19,314 nucleotides of DNA from Pauljensenia sp. Lineage in GTDB: Bacteria > Actinomycetota > Actinomycetes > Actinomycetales > Actinomycetaceae. The notes under the pieces were generated by a model. The model had not been told where the DNA came from. It ran no database searches and saw only the letters and a program-made list of their open reading frames with translations. Below are positions 6,979 to 14,178 of this stretch, one piece after another. The DNA lies in contig JASBZF010000025.1 of the NCBI GenBank assembly GCA_029983625.1, positions 1 through 19,314 of the forward strand. Direction: 5' to 3'. The position numbers and the translations under genes were made by a program. Every line of letters begins with the position of its first letter. Position 1 is the first letter of the stretch.

Positions 6979-8277
6979 TCAGAATCCGGGGATTCCTGCG
7001 GCTTTCCCGGAGGCGATCATGCCATCAGCTTCGTTCTTGAGGAAGTCGGATGCGCTCATCTGTCCGGCAACGAGCTGCTGGTAGGCGGCGATGAGATCCG
7101 ATTCGGGGGCGGGAACGATTGAGGCTTTGTCGATTGCGAGGGTCGATGCGCCCTTTTCGATGGCGTCGGCCATGTCGCTCAGGGCTTTGGGGGCGTTGGT
7201 GGGGACGGTGACATCGGTGAAGTTAGAGATTCCGGGGGCGGCATCCATGAACTTTTGTGCGACTGCGGTGGAGGCGAGGTAGTTCAGGAATGCTTTTGCG
7301 CCTTTGATGTTCTTGCTTGACTTGGCGATGTGTAGGCCGTCGGCACCGGACAAGCCAAGCATGGTGCGTCCGTCGCGGGTCGGGATCGGGAAGAATCCGA
7401 TGGTGCTTGCGGCATCATCGGCCAGTTTCGTCATTTCACCGATTGCCCAGGAGCCGTTGATGAGCATGGCGGCGGAGCCGTCCACAACGGCTTTCGTTGA
7501 TTCTTCGTAGGTGGCGGTGAGAACGTCCTCGTTGATGAGACCTTCTTTTGCCCAGGATTCGAGGGCGTTGTACTGGTCACTCAGTGCCGGAATGGCGTCC
7601 CAGCGCGTTTCGTTTGCGTTGAGTTTGGCGATGGTGTCGCCGTCGAGGTTCATCAGGGGGTTCACGGAATTGCGGTGCTGGAGAAGGGTCCAGCCGTCTT
7701 TACCTGCGAGGAAGAGCGGTGTTGTCCCTTTGGCTTTCAGGGTTTTCATCGCTTCGGTCATTTCGTCAAGAGACTTCGGCACGCTCACGCCTGCTTCTTC
7801 AAAGACTTTCGTGTTGTAGAAGACACCGAAGGTGGCGCCGGGCGTGGGTGAGGGGAAGGAGTAGATCTTCCCATCTGTTGCGGTGAGGGAATCGACGGCG
7901 GCATTGTTGAGACGGTCGAAGACGGGTTCGTCGCTGACTTCCACCATGACGTTGGGGACGTCGAAGAGAGTGTAGGACCCGGCGAAGATGTCGATGTCGC
8001 TTCCTCCGGCGAGGCGGGATCCGACAACTGAGTTGTAGTTTTCGTCGGGGATAGCTTGGAGGGTGACGGGGGATTCGGCGTCAGCGTTGTAAGCGTCAAC
8101 GGCTTCGGTGAGTGCGGTGACGTTTGCCCATGAGGTAGGGACAACGTAGACAATGCCTTGTGTGTTCGCGCCCGAAGCGGATTCGGTGGCGGTGTCGCCG
8201 CTTTGGCAGGCGGCTAGTGAAAGAGCAAGCGTGCTTGCTGCGCCGAAGGCGATGATGGGTTTCATGGTCTGCACCAT
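6979..8277 (-). CDS. Sugar ABC transporter substrate-binding lipoprotein
   Basis: This 432-aa extracellular solute-binding protein is of the CUT1/MalE-like type (SBP family 1). It has a lipoprotein signal peptide: a hydrophobic stretch to residue 22, then the LAAC lipobox with Cys24 as the lipidation site and a Ser/Thr/Gly-rich linker. The mature part shows family features such as DGKIYSFPSPTPGATFGVFYNTKVF (about residues 135-159) and NGSWAIGEM (275-283). ATG 8277 is chosen because GAGGAG lies 5 nt upstream; Met5 is an alternative. It overlaps the end of the ROK repressor gene by 16 nt and delivers substrate to the two permeases downstream. The ligand is probably a fucosylated glycan fragment, inferred from the GH29 gene. 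Confidence 0.93.
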   Translation of the reverse strand: MVQTMKPIIAFGAASTLALSLAACQSGDTATESASGANTQGIVYVVPTSWANVTALTEAVDAYNADAESPVTLQAIPDENYNSVVGSRLAGGSDIDIFAGSYTLFDVPNVMVEVSDEPVFDRLNNAAVDSLTATDGKIYSFPSPTPGATFGVFYNTKVFEEAGVSVPKSLDEMTEAMKTLKAKGTTPLFLAGKDGWTLLQHRNSVNPLMNLDGDTIAKLNANETRWDAIPALSDQYNALESWAKEGLINEDVLTATYEESTKAVVDGSAAMLINGSWAIGEMTKLADDAASTIGFFPIPTRDGRTMLGLSGADGLHIAKSSKNIKGAKAFLNYLASTAVAQKFMDAAPGISNFTDVTVPTNAPKALSDMADAIEKGASTLAIDKASIVPAPESDLIAAYQQLVAGQMSASDFLKNEADGMIASGKAAGIPGF

Positions 8278-9467
8278 TTCTTCTCCTCTTTGAGTGTGGA
8301 ATCGTGTTGAGGTACACAGGGGATTGGGATTGCGATCGGGCTCGTGTTGATGAGAGCGTCGATCGTGGAGTGGGCACCGAGCAGTCGTGTTTCGATTGTT
8401 TCGAGGCCGCGCAGTGCTGCACCGAGGGCGGGGCCCCAGGAACGCAATGCGGCGACTTCAATCGCGAAGCTTGGTCCTGTGGGCAGTTCTTTGTTGAGGG
8501 CTGTGATGAGGTGTTCGACCAGCATGGGGGAGCGATGTGCGAGGGGCCCTCCGAGCACAATTTTGTCCGGGTCGATACTCATGGCGAGGTGAGCAATTTG
8601 AGTGGCTGTCAGCGCGCAGAAAGCGTCCATGGATTGAAGGGCGCAAGCGTCGCCTTTTTCTGCGGCGTGTACGGTGTCAAGGAATCGAGGCCAGGTTGTC
8701 CACTCTTTCGGGGTGGGGAGTGAGGTTGAGGCAACCATGTTGAGTTCCCCGGCGAGTTCGTGTGTGCCGCGTCGAATGTGTCCGTCAAGAATGATTCCGG
8801 CGGCGACGCGGTACCACAGGAGTGCGTGGATCACGTCGAGGGCATCTTGGGCGCATCCGATGCGGTGTTCGGCGTAGGCGGCAGCTTTGAGGTCGTTTTC
8901 GAAGATCAGCGGCGCGGGAAGCTGTGTGGCGAAGCTGGAGTCGATGAGCGCGTTGCTCACGGGGAGTCGTCCGAGGCTGCCGCGTCGGTCGATGGGTGTG
9001 CCGATGGCTGCGCTGAACAAGTAGATGTGATCGCTCGGTGTGTTGGCTTCCTTGAGGAAGTCGTGCAGTTGCGTGATGAGGAGGTGACTGCGTTCGCTGG
9101 GGGCTGGTGGTGTGGGTACATCGCAGACTTGGGCTGCAAGTACTGTTCCGGCGAGGTTCACCAGCATGAAGCGGTGTTCGTGGAGGGAAATGTCGAGTGC
9201 GACGAGGAGTGCGCCGGATGGGTTGAGGGAGTAGGAGGCGGCTGGGCGTCCTCCTTGGGTGCCGACTCGCGCGTCTTCGTGGGTGGCGATTCCGGCTGCG
9301 ACGAGGGTATCGAGGTGACTTTTCAGTGTGGGGCGTGAGAGGCCGGTTGCTTCGCACAGTGTGTGCAGGGGGAGGGAGGTGCCTTTGCGGAGTTCGTAGA
9401 GGAGTTTTGCGCGGTTGGCTGCGCCGAGGTCGGCGAGAAGTTCGTTGTGTGGGTTCGATGCCTTCAT
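8262..9467 (-). CDS. ROK family transcriptional repressor of the fucoside operon
   Basis: This 401-aa NagC/XylR-type regulator has an N-terminal winged helix-turn-helix (about residues 17-75; recognition region LCEATGLSRPTLKSHLDTL). A sugar-kinase-like ROK domain follows (from about 86), with the ENDLKAAAYAE segment (190-200). The usual zinc-binding cysteine cluster and the GH of the GEIGH motif are absent (HELAGELNM at 236-244), so it is probably a pure sensor without kinase activity or structural zinc. The ATG is preceded by GGAGGAA. It is the first gene of the operon it presumably controls, so it would be autoregulated. Two palindromes straddling the promoter are candidate operators. The inducer is likely the transported sugar or its fucose product. 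Confidence 0.9.
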   Translation of the reverse strand: MKASNPHNELLADLGAANRAKLLYELRKGTSLPLHTLCEATGLSRPTLKSHLDTLVAAGIATHEDARVGTQGGRPAASYSLNPSGALLVALDISLHEHRFMLVNLAGTVLAAQVCDVPTPPAPSERSHLLITQLHDFLKEANTPSDHIYLFSAAIGTPIDRRGSLGRLPVSNALIDSSFATQLPAPLIFENDLKAAAYAEHRIGCAQDALDVIHALLWYRVAAGIILDGHIRRGTHELAGELNMVASTSLPTPKEWTTWPRFLDTVHAAEKGDACALQSMDAFCALTATQIAHLAMSIDPDKIVLGGPLAHRSPMLVEHLITALNKELPTGPSFAIEVAALRSWGPALGAALRGLETIETRLLGAHSTIDALINTSPIAIPIPCVPQHDSTLKEEKKWCRP

Positions 9468-9504
9468 TGCGACCGTTCCTCCTTCCGTCCTTCACCCCAG
9501 TTGT

Positions 9505-9521
9505 GAAAGGCTCTTTCGTAA
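9505..9521. promoter_or_regulatory. Candidate ROK operator 1
   Basis: GAAAGGCTCTTTCGTAA contains the palindrome GAAAG-gct-CTTTC. It lies just downstream of the proposed -10, over the start of transcription. It matches a second copy at 9552-9568 at 14 of 17 positions, 47 bp apart. Binding here would block the minus-strand operon. Confidence 0.6.
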
Positions 9522-9525
9522 GTTG

Positions 9526-9555
9526 AGCATAGCGTCCCCTCGGGAGATTAGTAAA
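9526..9555 (-). promoter_or_regulatory. Promoter of the fucoside operon
   Basis: On the minus strand, TTTACT (9550-9555) and TATGCT (9526-9531) are separated by 18 bp and match the sigma-70 consensus at 4 of 6 positions each. Transcription would begin near 9519, about 50 nt before the ROK start codon. The two AAAGG/CCTTT palindromes overlap the -35 and the start site. Confidence 0.55.
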
Positions 9556-9568
9556 GGCCCTTTCATAA
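9552..9568. promoter_or_regulatory. Candidate ROK operator 2
   Basis: TAAAGGCCCTTTCATAA contains the perfect palindrome AAAGG-C-CCTTT and overlaps the proposed -35. With the similar site at 9505-9521 it forms a pair that could be bridged by a tetrameric ROK repressor. Confidence 0.6.
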
Positions 9569-9789
9569 CGGTTTTGTAACGGCGCATGTGTCTCTCGCTT
9601 TCGTGGGCGGGACAAGCGATGTCGTGGTCAGATCCCCTTCGATAAAAGGGAAGAGGGAAAGAGTGTGAAATCATGAGAGAAAGGAGGCGTCTGCGCCGCG
9701 TGCCGAATGGCGACGGGGCAGGCTATGCCCTAGTGTGAAACGGGATATGTGCGCCTCATGAGCACATAGATGATGAACTGGAGGTCGCA
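9569..9789. other. Divergent intergenic region before clpX
   Basis: No gene is visible. On the plus strand TAGTGT (9731-9736) could be a clpX -10, with only a poor -35 near 9708. Two small dyads precede the gene: GGGCA-N5-TGCCC (9716-9730) and TATGTGC-N9-GCACATA (9746-9768). The clpX ribosome binding site GGAGG ends 5 nt before its GTG. I saw no CGC-N5-GCG ClgR core here. Confidence 0.5.
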
Positions 9790-11046
9790 GTGGCTCGACT
9801 GACCGATGGAGCAGAACTGCTCAAGTGCTCTTTTTGTGGAAAGAGTCAGAAGCAAGTGAGCAAACTCATCGGCGGTTCTGGCGTATATATCTGCAATGAA
9901 TGCATCGAGTTATGCAACGAAATCATCGAAGAAGAACTCGGAGAAGAATCTCATGATGGTGAGGCAACTCCGCTGCCAAAACCCAAGGAAATCAACGATT
10001 TTCTCGACTCTTGGGTGATCGGCCAGGAGCGAGCAAAACGCGCCCTCGCTGTCGCCGTATACAACCACTACAAGCGTCTGCGTTCCCGAGAAGCCGGAAA
10101 CGAAGAAGACATGCTCGGGACGAAATCAAACATCCTTCTTCTTGGCCCGACGGGCACGGGGAAAACCCACTTGGCGCGTTCGTTGGCCAGACTCTTAAAA
10201 GTTCCTTTCGCGATCGTGGATGCTACGGCACTGACTGAAGCCGGTTACGTGGGTGAGGACGTAGAAAACATCCTGCTTCGCCTCATCCAGGCCGCTGACG
10301 GGGACATTAAGAAAGCTGAGCGGGGCATCATCTACGTCGATGAGATCGACAAGATCGGGCGCAAAGGGGAAAACGCTTCAATTACTCGTGATGTGTCCGG
10401 CGAGGGCGTTCAGCAGGCGCTCTTGAAGATCATCGAAGGGACCGTCGCTTCGGTCCCCCCTCAGGGCGGACGCAAACATCCTCACCAGCAGTTCCTTGAA
10501 ATCGACACCTCGGGAATCCTCTTCATCGCCGCCGGGGCTTTCGCGGGAATCGAAGAGATCGTAAAAACACGAATGGGGCGTCGCTCAACGGGCTTTGGGT
10601 CCGAACTGAAATCGGATGCAGAAATGGGTGACCTTCACGAATCTGTTACTCCCGAGGATCTTCATAAGTTCGGGATGATCCCTGAATTTATCGGTCGCCT
10701 CCCGATTCTGACCTCAACGAAGGAACTCACCGAGGAAGATCTCGTGCGTGTTCTCACTGAACCCACAAACTCCCTTGTGCGTCAATATCAGCATCTTTTT
10801 GATCTGGACGGCATTGACCTTGAGTTCACCCGCGAAGCGTTATTAGAGATTGCCGCCCTCGCGAATATGCGCAAAACCGGGGCGCGCGGTCTTTCCTCAA
10901 TTATGGAAAGTACCTTGGCGGACCTCATGTTTGAACTCCCCAGTCGTGACGATGTGGCCAGGGTCGTCATTACGCGCGACTACGTCACAGGTCAGGCCGA
11001 TCCTGAACTGTATGCGGAACGCGCGAGCGGCGTGCGTAGTGCCTGA
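9790..11046 (+). CDS. clpX: ATP-dependent Clp protease ATP-binding subunit ClpX
   Basis: This AAA+ unfoldase of 418 aa recognises tagged or specific substrates and threads them into ClpP. In order: a zinc-binding domain with Cys13, Cys16, Cys35 and Cys38; Walker A GPTGTGKT (119-126); pore loop GYVG (152-155); Walker B IIYVDE (180-185); RKH loop (228-230); arginine finger region FIGR (300-303); and sensor-2 GARGL (364-368). The ClpP-docking loop reads TGF (267-269) instead of the classical IGF. Start is GTG 9790, with GGAGG 5 nt upstream. It is usually close to clpP1P2 in actinobacteria; here the fucoside operon separates them. It is followed 21 nt later by chorismate mutase and probably transcribed with it. 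Confidence 0.97.
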   Translation: MARLTDGAELLKCSFCGKSQKQVSKLIGGSGVYICNECIELCNEIIEEELGEESHDGEATPLPKPKEINDFLDSWVIGQERAKRALAVAVYNHYKRLRSREAGNEEDMLGTKSNILLLGPTGTGKTHLARSLARLLKVPFAIVDATALTEAGYVGEDVENILLRLIQAADGDIKKAERGIIYVDEIDKIGRKGENASITRDVSGEGVQQALLKIIEGTVASVPPQGGRKHPHQQFLEIDTSGILFIAAGAFAGIEEIVKTRMGRRSTGFGSELKSDAEMGDLHESVTPEDLHKFGMIPEFIGRLPILTSTKELTEEDLVRVLTEPTNSLVRQYQHLFDLDGIDLEFTREALLEIAALANMRKTGARGLSSIMESTLADLMFELPSRDDVARVVITRDYVTGQADPELYAERASGVRSA

Positions 11047-11067
11047 AAAGCGAAGGAGAACGCGCTC

Positions 11068-11400
11068 ATGAATACTCCTGCCGCTGCGCTGGCTCCTGGT
11101 GGGCCGCTTCCCGCTGAACTTCTGGAAGCGCGTGCGACGATCGACAACATTGACGCGGCTCTTATTCATATTCTCGCGGAACGTTTTCGTTGTACGCAGC
11201 GCGTCGGACATATCAAAGCCCGCTACGATCTTCCCCCCGCCGATCCTGTGCGTGAGGCGCATCAGGTCGCTCGATTACGTGCCCTCGCCGAAGAATCAGG
11301 ATTAGATCCTGATTTTGCGCAAACTTTTCTTTCCTTCATGGTAAAAGAAGTGATCCGTCACCACGAGGACATTAAAGCGGGCTACCGCCTGGGGTCTTAA
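11068..11400 (+). CDS. Chorismate mutase, AroQ fold
   Basis: This protein converts chorismate to prephenate, the branch step to phenylalanine and tyrosine. It is a stand-alone 110-aa all-helical AroQ protein, normal for the short actinobacterial form. Active-site candidates in family order are Arg22, Arg39, Lys50, Asp59, Arg62 and Glu63 (the DPVRE segment), with HHE near residue 98-100 at the place of the usual C-terminal polar residues. ATG 11068 follows AAGGAG. It lies 21 nt after clpX, so it is probably co-transcribed. No regulatory (ACT) domain or signal peptide is present, so it is likely cytoplasmic and may rely on a partner such as DAHP synthase for feedback control, as known for other actinobacteria. 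Confidence 0.88.
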   Translation: MNTPAAALAPGGPLPAELLEARATIDNIDAALIHILAERFRCTQRVGHIKARYDLPPADPVREAHQVARLRALAEESGLDPDFAQTFLSFMVKEVIRHHEDIKAGYRLGS

Positions 11401-11411
11401 CTGAGATCACG

Positions 11412-11774
11412 ATGGAACATGTACATATGCCTTACGGGTCTGCCGGATCAGGTCAAAGAACTTCGCTTCACAGATCTGGGGGAAGGGCGCCTGAGTTTTC
11501 TACTGAGCATTCTGTCTTTCCCTCGGCCGTGCCTTTGGGGGAAACTCCGCACGTCCTCTTTGCGTCACACGCAATTCCTGCCCCCGAGGGTTCGAGGGCG
11601 AGGCGCCTGAAACAACGCAAACGTGCAGCTTTGCTGAGCGTTTTAGCGACTGTGATCGTCCTTGAACTCGTCGCGAATCTTGTGCTGGGATTTTTCGCCT
11701 GGAAAGAACACCGCCTCAATATTGAGCTGTATCGTGAAGTCAGCACCATCGGTGTGCTGGGAGACAAAACATGA
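11412..11774 (+). CDS. Single-span membrane protein, unknown function
   Basis: I do not recognise this 120-aa protein. About 75 polar residues rich in Gly, Ser, Pro and His come first. A basic cluster (RARRLKQRKR, about 62-71) precedes one membrane span (about 73-95) and a short C-terminal tail. The basic side suggests the N-terminus stays in the cytoplasm. The start is uncertain because the ribosome binding site is weak (GAG, 7-9 nt upstream). Its stop overlaps the next gene (ATGA), so the two are coupled and probably act as a pair in the envelope. It lies 11 nt after chorismate mutase. Confidence 0.65.
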   Translation: MEHVHMPYGSAGSGQRTSLHRSGGRAPEFSTEHSVFPSAVPLGETPHVLFASHAIPAPEGSRARRLKQRKRAALLSVLATVIVLELVANLVLGFFAWKEHRLNIELYREVSTIGVLGDKT

Positions 11775-12406
11775 GGCGCAACTACGCCGTGAAATCCGGC
11801 CCTTCCGTGCTTGTGTTGACTGTGCTTGCTGTGTTGATGTTGCCTTTTCTTGTCGCCTCTTCTGCGTGGCTGCTCGTAGAAAAGCAACGAGGACGTGAGC
11901 TGGTGGAGTTTCGTGAACGCAGACTTGTTCAGGTGGCGCGAGAAGAAGAGCGCATACGTCAAGAGCTTGAAGAAGCAGCTTCTCAGATCTGTGAGTCTTT
12001 AAGTGACTACGGTTTCGATGATGTTTTTCATTTGGGGCGTGCCTATAGGAATGCGTCAAGGGAGGTTCAAGCTCTCGCGGATCGTCAATGTGAGGCAGCG
12101 ACGCGCATCGCACAGAATACAGACCTGCTCCAGTCCTTGAAAGATGCAGTGACCCTGGATGGCTGTCTTGTGGAGGGGGATGTGGCGCGCGTGGGAGTGA
12201 AGCTGCGTAATCCCGTGGAGTATCCGATTGATCTTGAGGTGCGTGCCGCGATCTTGAACGAGGATCTGCTGATCGATGAACACGCTCTGTCTGAGCGTGC
12301 AATGCAGCCAGGAGAAGAACGCTCGGGGATGCTTGTCTTCCCGATTCTTCAACAGGAGGCGACCCATTGCAGTATGACGCGCCTTTCTGCGATTCCGAGC
12401 CGCTGA
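11771..12406 (+). CDS. Membrane-anchored protein with coiled coil and beta-rich ectodomain
   Basis: I cannot name this 211-aa protein. It has one N-terminal span (about residues 12-36) and a charged heptad-like helix (37-70, rich in Arg and Glu) likely to be a coiled coil. A C-terminal domain (from about 125) has alternating strands with the pattern VGVKLRNPVEYPIDLEVRA followed by a PGEE turn. That pattern recalls Ig-like FxLYD/LEA-type beta sandwiches, a fold guess only. Several cysteines lie in the external part and might form disulfides. It is coupled to the preceding single-span protein by ATGA overlap. The context (clpX, chorismate mutase) gives no functional hint. Confidence 0.7.
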   Translation: MRRNYAVKSGPSVLVLTVLAVLMLPFLVASSAWLLVEKQRGRELVEFRERRLVQVAREEERIRQELEEAASQICESLSDYGFDDVFHLGRAYRNASREVQALADRQCEAATRIAQNTDLLQSLKDAVTLDGCLVEGDVARVGVKLRNPVEYPIDLEVRAAILNEDLLIDEHALSERAMQPGEERSGMLVFPILQQEATHCSMTRLSAIPSR

Positions 12407-12449
12407 GCGCATTCGACAGCGTGGAGGACACATGTGGAGGACAGATCTA

Positions 12450-12488
12450 CGGGACTGAGGATTTCTTTGACGTATTTCGTCAGTCCTG
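12450..12488 (+). terminator. Possible terminator of the clpX operon
   Basis: A 9-bp stem (CGGGACTGA 12450-12458 with TCAGTCCTG 12480-12488, including one G-U pair) with a long loop lies about 45 nt after the last gene. The loop can form its own small stem (TGACG/CGTCA). There is no U tract, so this is weak. Confidence 0.35.
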
Positions 12489-12716
12489 AGCGTGAGTAAC
12501 CCAGTGGTACGCAAGGGGTCTGCAAGGAAAAGAGAAGCGAAAAGTTGGGGGAATCCACCCAAGTGTTTCGTGTACCCACCTAGGTGTTGTTCTTTCAATC
12601 CAGCAGGTTTTCATTGTGCTCTCACGTCACTTTCTCCCTTTAGTGATGAAGGGACCCAAGAGCTTCGTGCGATACACTGATGTCCTTAGATATTTAGCCC
12701 TTTTATAGGAACTGCT
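12489..12716. other. Intergenic region upstream of the FemABX gene
   Basis: No gene is visible. Two similar 14-mers starting CCACC (12557-12570 and 12577-12590, 11 of 14 identical, 20 bp apart) may be a tandem binding site; the second contains the palindrome CACCTAGGTG. TACACT (12673-12678) is a possible -10, but its -35 is poor. Confidence 0.4.
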
Positions 12717-12770
12717 ATGGCAAAACTTTCCCTGTGTGAGAGCCTATCGTCCCGATCCTCGAAGACGTGA
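12717..12770 (+). CDS. Putative 17-codon serine-rich leader peptide
   Basis: ATG 12717 is preceded by AGGA at 6-nt spacing and encodes MAKLSLCESLSSRSSKT, in which 6 of 17 residues are serine, using several different Ser codons. It ends 79 nt before a FemABX-type gene whose product uses aminoacyl-tRNA. It could be a regulatory leader sensing Ser-tRNA supply, or a chance short ORF. The end of the peptide overlaps a hairpin at 12740-12780. Confidence 0.35.
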   Translation: MAKLSLCESLSSRSSKT

Positions 12771-12780
12771 TGTGAGGCTC
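12740..12780 (+). promoter_or_regulatory. Hairpin overlapping the end of the leader ORF
   Basis: GAGCCT (12740-12745) pairs with AGGCTC (12775-12780), and inside it CGTC (12748-12751) pairs with GACG (12764-12767). This is a bulged stem that ribosome movement through the leader ORF would open. No U tract follows, so control would more likely be translational than by termination. Confidence 0.35.
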
Positions 12781-12849
12781 ACTCGTACAAGCGATGACGA
12801 ATGAGAAGGATGAGAAAATGCAGGAACCAGTGACACAAGGTAGGTTGAT

Positions 12850-14178
12850 GTGGGACAGAATCTGACTTTTACTTCGATCAGCGAGGCTGAACTTACCCTT
12901 TTTTCTCAGGCTGTGCCTCGGATGAATTTCCTTCAGCTTCCCGCGTATGCTCGCACGAAGAAACGCGGAGGTTTTGCTGTAGAGATCGTCGGCATCAAAC
13001 AGATTCTTGAAGATCAGCGCGAACATCTTCTCGCCGCAGCTGTGGTGACCTTTTCACCGTGGAAGCGTTTTTTCTCCGTTGCTCACCTTTTCTTCGGTCC
13101 GACGCTGAATGAGACACTGATTAAAGCGGCTGGATTGACTTCACTCGATGTGCAAAGAGTCTTTTATACAGGGCTCTTGACGCACCTTCGCGCAAAGCCT
13201 CGTGTCATTTCCCTAGAGTGTGTTCCTCCGGTATTTCGCAGAAAATACGCCGATGTGAATGTGGTGGAGCATACCCAGCAGGGGGAGGAAACAGAAACCC
13301 TTCTTCGTGAACTCGGTGCGAGGCACGTGGAGCGTGAACCTGAAGAAGATCCCGCGATTCAAGCACACTTTACTTTTACGAAGAACATCGAGGGAATGTG
13401 CTTTGATGAGGTTCTTGCAAGCACAACTCAACAGGCGCGTCGTGCCTTTGCGAAATGGGGAAAGAACGGGGTGAGTGTGGAATTCGTGCCGCCCTCGCGA
13501 ACGGATATCCTTCAAAGCGTCCTCGCCGCAACCGCACAGCGGACAACGATGGATTCATATATCGCTTCCGATGCAACAGCTCAGTATTACCGGACTTTCG
13601 GTGAGGAACTGGGGGAGGGGGAAGTCTTCTTCCCCGTTGCTCGCCTTCATACTCAGAAATATCTCCAGATTGTCCGCGATGAGATTTCTCAGCTTGAGCG
13701 CAAGCGAAGTGATTGTGAAGAAACCTTCGCACGTACACAAGCACAGGGACGCGACCTCAGCAAGAAGCAGAAGAATCAATACGATCAAGTCACCCGTCAG
13801 CTTGAAGCCGCTCAGCGTAGGCTTGCGGATGCGGAGCAGATTCGTGCAGAACACGGTGACGATGTAGTGCTTGCAGCCAGTATGTTCATCCATACACCAC
13901 ACGAACTTGTCTTTCTCACTTCCGGTGCTTTCGCGGAATTTAATTCCCTGTATGGGATCTACTTGATTCATCGACGAATGCTGGAATGGTCGGTGGAAAA
14001 TAACGTGAAGTGGTACAACTTCTGGGGTATCGCGAAGGACTTTTCGCCAGAAAGTGATGCGGGAGGTGTCTTGAAGTTCAAACGCCATTTCAACGGTGAC
14101 GTTGAAGAATACCTCGGCACCTATTATGTTCCAATCAGGCCCATTCTCGCCAAGCTTTTAGGAGCACTCCGAGCTTGA
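12850..14178 (+). CDS. FemABX/MurM-like peptidoglycan bridge aminoacyltransferase
   Basis: This 442-aa enzyme probably adds an amino acid from aminoacyl-tRNA to the lysine or ornithine side chain of lipid II, building the interpeptide bridge at the cytoplasmic membrane face. It has two GNAT-like halves. A highly charged helical arm (about 273-337, rich in Lys, Glu and Gln) matches the coiled coil that distinguishes FemABX proteins. The C-terminal motif GGVLKFKRHFNGDVEEYLG (405-423) fits the family's conserved FK-F segment. Start is GTG 12850, with AAGGTAG about 7 nt upstream. It stands alone behind a possible serine-rich leader. The amino acid used cannot be read from sequence; Ser, Ala or Gly are the family norms. 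Confidence 0.88.
   Translation: MGQNLTFTSISEAELTLFSQAVPRMNFLQLPAYARTKKRGGFAVEIVGIKQILEDQREHLLAAAVVTFSPWKRFFSVAHLFFGPTLNETLIKAAGLTSLDVQRVFYTGLLTHLRAKPRVISLECVPPVFRRKYADVNVVEHTQQGEETETLLRELGARHVEREPEEDPAIQAHFTFTKNIEGMCFDEVLASTTQQARRAFAKWGKNGVSVEFVPPSRTDILQSVLAATAQRTTMDSYIASDATAQYYRTFGEELGEGEVFFPVARLHTQKYLQIVRDEISQLERKRSDCEETFARTQAQGRDLSKKQKNQYDQVTRQLEAAQRRLADAEQIRAEHGDDVVLAASMFIHTPHELVFLTSGAFAEFNSLYGIYLIHRRMLEWSVENNVKWYNFWGIAKDFSPESDAGGVLKFKRHFNGDVEEYLGTYYVPIRPILAKLLGALRA

Noticed and set aside
8785..9615. 276-codon minus-strand ORF rich in Arg, Pro and Thr
   Set aside because: It is an out-of-frame reading of the ROK repressor gene with low-complexity composition.
11468..12431. Minus-strand ORFs opposite the two membrane proteins
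   Set aside because: They have no ribosome binding site and a His/Arg/Ser-rich composition; the plus-strand genes are coupled and have membrane spans and a coiled coil.
12600..12716. T-box riboswitch before the FemABX gene
   Set aside because: No T-box consensus (AGGGTGGNACCGCG-like) or antiterminator stem is visible.
12818..12865. 15-codon ORF overlapping the FemABX start
   Set aside because: It is very short, has no composition bias, and is better explained as sequence around the true ribosome binding site.
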